Shown here: positions 24,166 through 35,435 of the stretch, one piece after another | Layout of the letters: each line of letters starts with the position of its first letter | Position numbering within the stretch: the first letter of the stretch is position 1 | Assembly: GCF_932274485.2 (NCBI RefSeq) | Contig: NC_065887.2 | Coordinates: 42,241,201 to 42,305,200, forward strand | Length of the DNA stretch: 64,000 bases | Direction: 5' to 3' | Origin: Patella vulgata | Taxonomy: Eukaryota; Mollusca; Gastropoda; Patellidae | Position numbers and translations under genes: made by a program | Notes under the pieces: model-generated | Seen by the model: the letters and a program-made list of their open reading frames with translations, nothing else | Told to the model about the DNA's origin: nothing | Databases searched by the model: none

Positions 24166-25807
24166 GTACAATAGGCCTTAAGACTATTTTTAAATAAAGC
24201 AGCACAAATCTAAGGATAGTCTGATGACGTGGCAGCAACCTGGTTCGTTCAAACGGTGGTGGATTAAGTCGCGTGCGGTGGAGAGTGTTTGCAGATCCCG
24301 CACGCCTGTCTTTCTAAAATATTAAGTGCCTTTTTCAATTTCGCAATCAGTCAGTGAAAAAGCAAAGGGTTGGTTCCTAACGATTGTTGGAACAGGTGGG
24401 CCATTTTGCATATTGGTTCCCTAGGTGTCATTGTATGTATTTATGTCGCTGTGGATGGTGTGACATTGTCTTTGACATTTTGAACTGTCTGTTGTTGTGT
24501 TTGTGTTTTTTACAGTCAGTGTTGCAATATCTATATTATTACGCATTCGCCTCGAGGTAAAAAAATTTATTTCCGGTGGTGCACGCGCACTGTAACTAAA
24601 ATATTCGTATTGGTTTGTGCTGTAGATGTGGAATAGGGTTAGTAGATGTTGTGTAAATAAAACTATTTATATAACCTGGTATTTGTGTATAGATAGGTCA
24701 AGTAAGTAAAGGTCATAGGTTATAGGTCACAGTATAAGTATAGGTCCGGTGTTGGCATATCAACACTATATTTAGTCATCACATGATAACATTATGTGGT
24801 GAGGGGGGGGGAGGTGACTATAACATATTATCTATATTTACACGTACATGTATGTAACGTGGTGAATAGTATAAACTGTTATCTATATGTAACGTGGTGA
24901 ATCTATATTTACACGCACATGAATGCTGGTAATAGAAGAATGTTGGTGATTTACGTTAGCACTAAATCAACCCCATGATCTTACAATAATATCGTACATA
25001 TAGTGACATCGTCCTTCTAACAAAAACACACCTCCAGCCACCTAATCATAAAAGCTTCATTTAGTTTAACTGATAAAAATCATTACCCCCCCCCTATAGG
25101 AATAGTTTCGTTCAAATACAAACGTTGTTGAGTAACGCCCGTTTTAATCTCTAATGCTACATGTATAGGTCTTGCTCATTTATATGGTTCACGAAATTGT
25201 CGTGGTGTGTCATAGTGATAGAGGGTGGGGTGGGGAAATGGTTTACAAGTGATAAGGTAGTGAAATCTTTCTAAAGGAGGCAAATGTATAAGAATAAATA
25301 ATTTCTAGCTGTATATTGACTGATGTTGAACCCCTGAGTGAGATATTTATAGCAAAATCAAAGAAAAACATCTGTATTAATGGAGCATGTTTCAGTGGCC
25401 CTCGTTTGGTGTAATATGACGTCTGAGATGAATCGGCACCCTCATTCGTCTGGAAGATTAGAAACCTGAAACTTGAGAGGGTTTTCAACTGTATGGTTTC
25501 ATTCTTCACCTAATTAAACCCTGTTGGGATTTGAGAACATAAGTTACATGCTGGTGTATTACATCATATATAATTTATGGCCTGTATTTTCATTAATCAG
25601 TAAATTAATTGAAGGATAATGATACTCGTTATTTTATTGACATCATGACGAAGATGCCAACCCAACGACACCGATATCACCCGACATTTATACAACATCT
25701 TTAAAACAAGGGTTTATTGATAAAGGTCAATACATCCTCTTGTATCTATTCTGCATCGACTGATCTCTGTATCCATAAACACGATTCATAGATGTTACCC
25801 GCCCTTC

Positions 25808-26000
25808 TCTCTCTCTCTCTCTCTCTCCCTCTCTCTCTCCCCCTCTCCGCAAAGACGATAATTTGGGGACTAACATATGGTTCAATTTTATTTCAACAAT
25901 TCACTTACGCATACGGGTCTTTACAGTGAGAAGAAACCAGTGAAAACCCACGAGGTTGGGCAGGCGATCCTACACTTGTCACGTATAACCATCTAACCAA
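25808..26000 (-). mobile_element. SINE-B, partial
   Basis: A (CT)n tract at 25808-25850, then GGTTCAATTTTATTTCAACA and AAAACCCACGAGGTTGGGCA. The tRNA-like head is missing. Confidence 0.75.
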
Positions 26001-26189
26001 GAATTTAATATACTGACGATGAAATAGTTGGAAAGCAACCAGAATATTGCATAATTCAATCAGATAATTAGGTCATTAAGTATAGTAATTATTTATAAAA
26101 TGATAAAGTTATTAGTCTTTCGGCCAACACCATTAGTGACTCATTTATTGACGATCATGTCGCTAGTAATCTGTATTAATACATGAATA

Positions 26190-26780
26190 CAACTCGTGTA
26201 CGATACCCATCACTACATAGGGCTAGATACTAACAAGTTATATCAGAGTTCTAGAAAGAGTAAGCGTATCCTGCCTCGTGTACGATACTAATCACTACCC
26301 ATGGCTAGATGATATCGAGTGATGTCAGGTGTTTTAGAAAGTAAACATACCCTGTCGTGTGTACGATGCTCTACACTAACATTTGTTATTGGGTGGCAGA
26401 AGGTGTTTTAGAAAGAATAAGCATATTCTGTCTCGTGTACGATACTATTTATAACCTAGACCTAGATGGTATCTAGTGGTGTCAGGTGTTATAGAAAGGG
26501 TAAGCATATCCTGCCCCACACGTGATACGTCACTACCTATAGCTAAATTTTCTGGTGGTGTTCTAGTGGTGTTTTCTTTTAGTGTTCTAGTGGTGTTCTG
26601 GTAGTGTTCGAGTGGTGTTCTGGTAGTGTTCTAGTGGTGTTCTGGTAGTGTTCTAGTAGTGTTCTAGTGGTGTTCTAGTAGTGGTGTTCTAGTAGTGTTC
26701 TAGTGGTGTTCTAGTAGTGCTCTAGTGGTCTTTCAGTGCTGTTCTAGTACTGATCGGATCGGATTCTAGTAGTGTTCTAG
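26190..26780. repeat. Two-tier tandem repeat: about 85-100 bp units, then 12 bp units
   Basis: 26190-26540 holds about four diverged units with TAGAAAGAGTAAGC and CTCGTGTACGATAC. From 26541 to 26780 GTTCTAGTGGT/GTTCTGGTAGT units take over. A related pair of long units lies at about 14080-14220. Confidence 0.75.
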
Positions 26781-27574
26781 AAAGTTGTTTTAAAACAAAA
26801 ACGACGCTGTTTAATCTGAATAAAGTTGTTCTAAATACTCAAAGACAATCATTCGATTAACAAAAGGGTTTTCGAGAGATTGGTTACAGAGAAGAAATTA
26901 ATCCCTGTGTTCTCCTGTCCAGAATCGCTCCTCAGAAAATTTTTAATTTCGTAGTACCATCGAGAAGGGAGTTTAACGGCACTAACTAGTTGTAGTGTAT
27001 GAAACCATCACAATAGGGTGAGGTGTTTATATTGCCAAAACAACAGACTTGTTGTGACTAACATGGTATTTTACTTCTATAATTACATCTGCAATATAAA
27101 GTTGGGAGGAGGGTTTACCCAGACAGCGCATCCCCCCCCTTTCCCGCACCATTTAATACTTCTCTTAGATTTCAATCTGAAGTTGTCTTACGTAAATGCA
27201 ACTCCGCGGATTACAATCATATCGTGTATATGACGGTCAATTAATGATATATTCACAAGAAACTATTTCCAATAAAAGTATGGCAATATATCATCAAATC
27301 ACACAGTTTGTATACAGGGCGGTATCTTTCAGTGTGTTTTACAGGTTGCTAAGTTTATGGCACGTGTTTAACTGTTCAGTTTAATAGCCTTTATTAATTA
27401 ATTGGTCTTATTATTTAATTACTGTACATGGATGATGTATACAGACTATAAATGTTTGTAGGTAATACTTTAATAGGGCTATTTATATGTAAGTACTTTA
27501 CAATACAATACGATGATAATAAAACCTATGTTGTTATACATGTATGACCATTTTATAGGATACACACTTGATCT

Positions 27575-27606
27575 TAAGGACGTTAGACCCCATTTCATTT
27601 CACTTG
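27575..27606 (+). mobile_element. SINE-A tail fragment
   Basis: GGACGTTAGACCCCATTTCA only. Confidence 0.6.
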
Positions 27607-28204
27607 ATCCTAACCCATGAGGGTTGTAAGGCAACTCCGCGCCTTCGCAAATAACAAACCACCCCTTTATAAACTGTACCCATATATTTATGCTAGCCTC
27701 AAATTCCCGCTTTTAGTTTAATTTCTAATCGAGGAAACAAATTAAAATTTTAACATCGCCTGTTACTTTTATATCCTGCTTTCATAGACAGCACGCAAAA
27801 GTTATAACTAATGAAAAGAAAAGGTTCCTGTTTAAGTCCATTTCTATTAATTAAAGATAACACAGAGATACAAGGAAGATAAGTGGAAATATAGCGGGTT
27901 TGTCACAAGGATCTGTTCTTATACCAGGTCTATTATTAACGCTTGTGAATATATTCCCAGAAATTATGACAATGACTATACTAAAACTAAACATGTCCTA
28001 ACAATCCCACTTGTTTTATCTTTATGAGAAATGCAAATATCATAAATAGAAACATCATGTATCACGATACTAACTACTAAACGTAGGTATGATGAGGCTG
28101 TTTCTATTCCCGTAATATATTTAATAGGGTTAATTTATTACATTCTAGCCACAAATATACAATGTACAATATACTAGGAAATCAGAACCCTGCTCAGATA
28201 TTAA

Positions 28205-28480
28205 TATGGGTCTAACGTCAGCTTCCATCGAGGCTGATATCGCTGACAAAAGGCCTAAACCAAGATTTATACACAGACAGTTAGACTAGACACATACACG
28301 CGTACCAGAGAATTATAACTTCATGTTCTAACATTGTTGTTGTTCTTAGTGTTTAACGTACGCCTCCACCGAAGGTGATATCGCAGACAAATGATATTTT
28401 GCATTTTTATTATCGTAGCGCACGCGCAGAGGTCATTCCTGTGGGAGGAAACGGGAGTACCCGGAGTAAACCCACGAGGT
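28205..28480 (+). mobile_element. SINE-C-like 3' ends and a SINE-B fragment
   Basis: Two copies of a third tail, TCTAACGTCAGCTTCCATCG...GATATCGC (28205-28250) and GTTTAACGTACGCCTCCACC...GATATCGC (28345-28390). They are followed by a SINE-B-like piece (GGGAGGAAACGGGAGTACCC) at about 28440. Confidence 0.5.
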
Positions 28481-28855
28481 CGAAGCGCGGCACCCCCACC
28501 CCCCCCCCCAACGGCCGCCTCCCCGTCCGTCCGCCCGTCCTAACACAAACCCGACCCAGTATTTATAAGACATCTACATATACCGCTGAATTTATATGGA
28601 CTGCGTAATTTATTTATTTGTTTATTTTTATTTTTTCATTTATATAATTAACGATTGACCTATCCTAATTAGCAGAAATAATTTGCCGTGAGTCGTCGTC
28701 GATATCGTCATGATTGTGTCAATTTTATGATGGATCGTTTACCTATCTAAAACATGAACACAAGTACGTATAGACATATAGACGAATATTGAACCACATG
28801 CATGTATAGGTATATTGAACTAAACAAAGTCGTGTTCAGCACTCTTCTGAATTTG

Positions 28856-28860
28856 AGAGA

Positions 28861-28902
<42 letters not shown>

Positions 28903-28945
28903 AGGTCATTTTGTACATGGTATGGTTTTATAGGAGGTTCTAAAA
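28856..28945 (-). mobile_element. SINE-B tail with (GA)n
   Basis: A (GA)n run followed by ACTAGGTCATTTTGTACATGG; truncated. Confidence 0.6.
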
Positions 28946-30571
28946 ACCGTTTTTACACGTGCAATGTGCCGCGTTTTCGTACTCCACAACAAGAAGAAAG
29001 GCCATCGTATTCATGTTAAAATAAAATGGTTAATTTAAAAGATATGACAATACAGTAATAATAATTTACATAAAAAAACACGGGGAAGGTTCCAGCATCA
29101 ACCCGTTTAAAAAATAAATAATTAAAAGCAACGTTGCAAAGCAAATAAAATAAACAGTTTATTAAACAATTTAATTTGATATCGTGTGAATCTTCCGACG
29201 AGAGCCCTTCCCAACCTACTCAACCGGCTCACCAAAAACATTTACGTAACGGAGTTTACCGATGCCTTCCGAGTCATGACTTCCGCCATTATGACCCGAT
29301 ATGGGTAAACGTCTGGATAGTATATTATCAATTAAAACGATGACGTAATAATGACGTTTAGACCCCCATTTATTGACATAACACCGTCTTAGTTTGATGA
29401 TTAAAGTTTTTGACACTCCAGGGTTGATTGATAACACATGGTCACTGATGGGACTAATTAACGGTCAATTGATCTCAACATATACTCGTTGTCATTGTTC
29501 AACATCTTGTTGTGTAAATCTCACCCTATTTTTAACATTTTCACACCCTTTTATGAAAAACCCTAAACAGTCTTAAGACCAACTAGAAATCAGCCAGATT
29601 TCTTCAAGTTTGGGAATGTGACCTCAAAGATTTGTTGAAGAGAATCCTGTCATCAACCTCTCAAAGACAATAAATTGTAGCCCAATTATTATCTATTCAG
29701 ATGGTGTATTGTATAAGTGTCATATTACACTGCTCTATATTTAGAATGTAACACTAAAGCTAGATGGGTTTGGAATCAGATTCTATGAAATTTGAATAAG
29801 AGAATAAGAAAAACTAATCAAATTAAACACAGAAATAAACAAATTTAATAACAATTTAATAAAATTTAAAAAAATTGATTCAAATATTACATAATGTAAT
29901 AATAAGCTTATTAATTTGATGTAATATCTACAGCAGCTTGTCTAAGCCAGGGTATAAAATATCTTACATTATTTTACTCATATACTTTGATATTGACCAA
30001 TTTGATGTTAACCAATTAAATGATTTTGGAACTTTTTCTTGGGGAGATAAATATTCATAAGTAAAACAAGGGTTGTTGAGCACATTACGATTGTATAACT
30101 CTTGCCAATTATATATTGATTTCTATAGAAAGGGGCCAATATCGAAATATTAATGGCCTATTGATCCATCGTACAATACTATTTACGAACTTATCAATTA
30201 TCAGTAAAAGAAAATTTGATCCAAAATTATCTATTTTGGTGCAAAAATATGAACATTTACTGATTATTTACATACAGGGAAAAGGTCACCCCAAAACAAT
30301 CTACATGTATTTGTTATTTAAAAGAGCTAACTCGCTAATATTTAGGACCTAGAAATTGACACAAATGGTTCGCAACACAAATAATAATGTAATATGAATG
30401 TACATAAACTGATTTAGTATTTATGCGCATGCTCTCCAGATAGGAATATGACGTAACCGTTTGAGTTACTTGTGGAATATATCTAGCCCCATCCTTCTAG
30501 TCCCTTGTTATAAATGGCACTTAAAGGCATTCGTGAACCGATGGTAAAATGTTTATTTTGTCTTACAATCT

Positions 30572-30735
30572 TATGGAAGCCTATAACTACCATTTATAAT
30601 TTCTACTTTTCGCCCCTTCAAAACACGAAAGTCGAAAAGTGACCTTGAAAGTAGAGACTACATCAACTTCTGAGGCGAAAAGACAACAGTACGACAGCAA
30701 GCCAAAATCAAAGGTCGCTAATATCGCCATCAATA
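30572..30735. mobile_element. Short copy of the 48 kb foldback family
   Basis: TATGGAAGCCTATAACTACC then AATTTCTACTTTTCGCC and ACGAAAGTCGAAAAGT match the arms at 47933 and 49284. Confidence 0.7.
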
Positions 30736-30846
30736 CTAGACTTTATAAACTATTTTGTTAACGCGAATTTATTGTCAATGTCAACAAAACAGTACACCTT
30801 TAATAATGTATTATAACAATATTACTTATATTCTCTGTCACCACAG

Positions 30847-31222
30847 GGGGATCACGTGGCTAAGTGGGTAAGACGCTAGCTCGCTAGCCTGGAGGTCGGG
30901 TGTTCGATCCCTGCATTGGCCGAGAAAGTTCATCCAGATTTTCCGGCGTGGTTCTCCCTTGTCAGTGATGCAGGACGGAGGGGCTGACAAGGAAAGCTGT
31001 CTAGTCGTTCGGATGGGACGAAAAACCGAGGTCCCGTGTACACATTGGCGTGCACGTAAAAGATCTCTTGGCAGTTGGAATTCGATATAAGAGTAGGCCG
31101 TAGTGCCGCTGTCCGGGCAAAATTTCCCTTATAGCACACTGTATGGCGTATGCCCGTCTTCATTAGCCCAGGTTAGGAGTAGAACAGTAGGACGTTAAAA
31201 CTCCATTTCATTTCATTTCATT
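30847..31222 (+). mobile_element. SINE-A, full length, with 13 bp target duplication
   Basis: The best reference copy (376 bp). A box near 30856 (GTGGCTAAGTGG), B box near 30898 (GGGTGTTCGATCCC), body, and tail GACGTTAAAACTCCATTTCA with (CATTT)n. Duplication TCTGTCACCACAG at 30834-30846 and 31223-31235. Confidence 0.95.
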
Positions 31223-31234
31223 TCTGTCACCACA

Positions 31235-31446
31235 GAGTTCTTGATGTGGAAATTTACACGGAAATATTTATTTATGGCTAGGGATATGATATGATATCTT
31301 TCTTATCTAAATTAGATCCTGCTTATATATATATATAACCAGGATATAATATATATAACCAAGATATAATTTAGATAAGAAAGATATGATATCATATCCC
31401 TAGCCATAAATAAATATTTCCGTGTAAATTTCCACATCAAGAACTC
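31235..31446. repeat. Palindrome with 80 bp arms
   Basis: 31235-31314 and 31367-31446 are inverse copies with one mismatch seen, around a 52 bp AT-rich loop. The left arm starts at the edge of the SINE-A insertion. Confidence 0.9.
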
Positions 31447-33311
31447 GTAGTATTATTCTTACAATTTCTCGTACAATAGGGGCCACAAGGCAAGAAGTTA
31501 GGCCCGATATACGCGAACATCAAACCGAGATCTTTGATACATAAACATATAATATTAAGTTTTTTTCAAAACCGGATACAAATCGTTAGAGGGACCACAG
31601 CCTTCGATCCGATTATCACAAAATTCAAACCCAGGGTGTAACGGTGTATATTTAAACGGTTTTTAAAATCGGGTATAAACTGTAATTTTTGGTACACCCG
31701 GGGTCCATAATCTAGGAGGTTACGGACCGATATGTGCGAATATGGAAAGAAACAAAAATCCGTGGAATATAGACATATATTTTAAGTTTGATCAAAATCG
31801 GATAAAAAAATTGTGACTTCTACAGTGTCCACAACCTTGGTATTATATACTTTTATACTATTTGCGAACGAGGAGCGGGCAGTTTCAATCCGATTTTCAT
31901 GAAATTCGAACTCAACCATCATAAGGGTGGAATGGTGATATGTTAGAACAGCTTTTAATATTGGATAAAATGCCAATATCAAAAAGGAACCGCGTGTCCA
32001 CAAATAAATTGTGGGCTGACAGGGGCGACTCAATACACGTCCACTTGAAAATATGGGCGTACAAAAATAGCTCAGCATGATAAAACTTGGTTTTTGGAAG
32101 ACTAAACAACTGATATCAAAGACTTTATATGAAATGAGATTTTTATTTTAGAAATTAAAATGTTAAGTTATTTGATACTCCCACTGGCAGGTTAATAGTT
32201 GTCAACGCTTATGTAATTTATATTAGGGCAATACTACTCAAGACGGACATGTTGTTTAGATCAGCATACCAAGCAATTAAAATTTAGCACTTTTTCCTAG
32301 ATAGTCCTAGCACTGTAAAGATGTTGAATGACGTAATATAAAGGGATGAAAGAGGGCCTGTATAATAAACTATTGTTTGTATATCGGAGGATTCTCTACA
32401 TATCTGATTACTAATTAAAGCCAGCAATTGTCTTAAGATATTGTAGAAATATCAACAATGTTGAAAATTATTTTGTTGGGTTTTTTTTATGTGTGTGTTT
32501 TTTTTTTAAAACTATATTTTATTCAATAAGAATAGGATTGAGGAACAGGCTAGGCCTATATCACCCCTCTCCCTTCAACAAAACGATATAATTACAATTA
32601 GTTTACTATTTGGTTTTGTCTACTCAAAATGAAAATGCAATTACTTTACAGGACCCATCCCATCCCCACACGCAGACTATCCTTAATTTGTTGAATAATA
32701 CTTACGACATTAAAAGATTAAATGTTCTACTTAAGTTCAAAATGCAATTTTATAACATGCTCACTTATATAAAATGGGATTTCTGTTTCGAATAAGTCAA
32801 TTTTTAGATTTTCCTGTAACTAATTTCTTCATTGGTTGTAAATAACTCAAAACGCTGTGATAATACTTCCATTGCATGATCATCGCCAAGTTTCAGGATT
32901 GGACCAGTTTATGCCTACTAATTAAAGCGATCTTTTCATGAACTTGTCTCCAGTAAACTCAACAATTACTGTCATGAATAACGATAGTGGTTAATGCCAG
33001 GCAATATAGCCTGAAGGTTTATCAAAGAAGAAATTACTGTAAGATTTATTTTTGTTTGTCGGTAGAAACAACAATACTAGTTTTTATAAAGTCGAGGAAT
33101 AATAATCGTTGACGTGGTTAGGCAACCGTCATGCCAATCATCCTACTATTGACCCGTTCTCACTTCCACGTGGAAACTTCTGTCAGAAGTTTCAGAAAGA
33201 CTTGAATTTTTCCTCAAAAATATACTCTATAAGGATATAAATTCTTTTGGCATCTGCTTAATGTCTGTAATAGCGTGTGTGTGTGTGTGGTGGGGTGTGT
33301 GGTGGAGTGGG

Positions 33312-33590
33312 GGTGGTTAGCACGTGCGAGCTGTATAATAAGGTATGTCATTGAGTCAACTGGCATGGTTTCAAATCCCCGGTTGTACGTGACAAGGGCT
33401 AGGGTCTCCTGTCCAACCTCGTGGGTTTTCTCCGGGTCCTCCGGTTTCCTCCCACTACTAAAGACCCCTACGCGCAAGCGAATTATTGAAATAAAATTGG
33501 ACCATGTGTTAGTACCGAAATGACCTAGTTTGTATCGAGTGGACTTTAAACCTCATCTCCATCTATCTATCTATCTATCTATCTATCTGT
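33312..33590 (+). mobile_element. SINE-B, near full length
   Basis: GGTTAGCACGTGCGAGCTGT, GGGTTTTCTCCGGGTCCTCC, GTGGACTTTAAACCTCATCT and a (TATC)n tail. Confidence 0.9.
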
Positions 33591-34426
33591 AATAGTGGTT
33601 ATCTATTAATAACTTTCCTTTCAGACATTTGGAACTACTTTCTTGAATATTGAAATAGAAATCATCCCTGGACAGACGTCTATTTGAAAGAGCGGACACG
33701 CGAACGAACCCGTTTCTATTGCGTTGATTTAATTCAGAACAATGAGAAAACTTTACAAAGTTGAAATTTATCCCATGGCATCTCGCAGTAAATTGCAGAT
33801 TCGTCTGGTAAAAATGTTTAATGAGATTTTCTGGTTGCCGATCGTTTTATGTCCATTAAAAGATCAACTTAAAATAAGAAGAGAACGCGTGGGATTAATA
33901 ACTTATAAATTCCTTCTAAAGTCGACTGAAATTCCTCGACACCAATTCCGGTCAGGAACATTTCTGTTATTTTTATCGTTTCATTGACCAATGTTGTTTA
34001 ATCTTTAAATGGGTCCTTTTCAGACACGTGAAAGTTAAGTACTACCGGAAATACTACTATTAAATAAAGTTGGTGGCTATTTATCGGAGTTTATTACATG
34101 TACCTGCCAAGACTTCTGCAATCCAAGTTCTCCATACTGGCTATAATAAATGGCAGATGTATTATACTATATCCAGAACATCTATTGATCAAAAATTGTT
34201 CTTTGATGATATAAAGTTTGAAAGCCCACGGCATGATATAAACATGAACGTCTGTTGGGATATAATCAGTAGCCAGCCACACTCCAACTGTAAACTTATA
34301 TACTTGTGTACATTTATGATGACTGTTAGTTAGTTAGAATTACTAACAGTAAAAACAATATTTTTAAGCTACGGCTGTTTTGTATAGATCGTGTTCTCTA
34401 ACCATTTCATTTAAAGAGAAGTATGG

Positions 34427-34429
<3 letters not shown>

Positions 34430-34468
<39 letters not shown>

Positions 34469-34478
34469 GAGAGAGAGT
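34430..34478. repeat. (GA)n microsatellite
   Basis: About 50 bp of GA repeats, possibly a SINE-B tail relic. Confidence 0.85.
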
Positions 34479-35069
34479 AACCTATGGTAAATATAACAAT
34501 TTGGAAGAGACTGGTAAAACTAGAATAAAAACACACCACATATATTCAATAATTCGCAAGTGGCCAATAGAAATTGGAAGAGACTGGTAAACCCAGAAAA
34601 AAACAATACGCGGTTATCACGACATTTGCATCGATAACAGATCATTATGGCCTACAGACAATGTACAGATAAAGCGTATAAGGTATTACACAATCCCAAT
34701 CATTTCCTTTCCCTCCCAGACTCCCTTATTAGGTTATATACGATCTAAGACATATTTTGTGAGTTTTCAGATATTTGTGCATCACCCGACTGGTTGCCTC
34801 TTTAACAATATCTGTGTTTATAACATGCAGCGTGTCTGGCGGTACATGGCACGTGTCTAGTCGACCATACTTCAGATGAACATGTTATATCAATATATCT
34901 GGCAACATCACGTCTTCTATCTGCACACTCACATAACACGAGACTAACAGACCGAGGGCCCCATCATGTAATATCTGGCAGCACCCCGCCTTCTTCACAC
35001 ACACCACGAGACCAGCAGACCGAGGAACTTTTTCACGAAAACTTGTTCAGGGATCCGTTCTAGTTTCAG

Positions 35070-35230
35070 TCTATTGGTATACCAGTAGTGTGAACAGCCC
35101 CTGGTATAGGGGTTTCTATTGGTACCCGTACTGTGAACAGTCCCATAGGAACGTCTACCGGTACCAGTACTGTGAACAGCCCCATAGGGACGTATATTGT
35201 TATCAGTACTGTGAACTGCCCCTAGTATAA
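35070..35230. repeat. About 40 bp minisatellite, four units
   Basis: Units with CCAGTACTGTGAACAGCCCC and ATAGGGACGT; about 100 bp upstream of PLE1. Confidence 0.85.
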
Positions 35231-35370
35231 AGAACTGGCGAACATCTGATATCACTTCTCGCATAAAACTGGCATGGCATTTCTATATTTTTATAATGTC
35301 CAATTGTTTTATTGTCGACCCATTACAGACCTATTTATTCTTTAAATGGCATTTAGTAATTGGAACATAA

Positions 35371-35435
35371 TCAAATAACATACTATTTATGGATAACAAT
35401 TACTGTGGTTTATTTCACTGCGACGTTTCAACAAG
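35371..35435 (+). repeat. PLE1 left inverted terminal repeat
   Basis: 65 bp matching the reverse complement of 38155-38219 at 64 positions. Contains TTTATTTCACTGCGACGTTT. The coding frame of the element is open through its inner part. Confidence 0.9.

Noticed and set aside
30847-30925. tRNA-like sequence with A and B boxes
   Set aside because: It is the head of a dispersed SINE with target duplication; the cloverleaf is not intact and many copies exist in the window.
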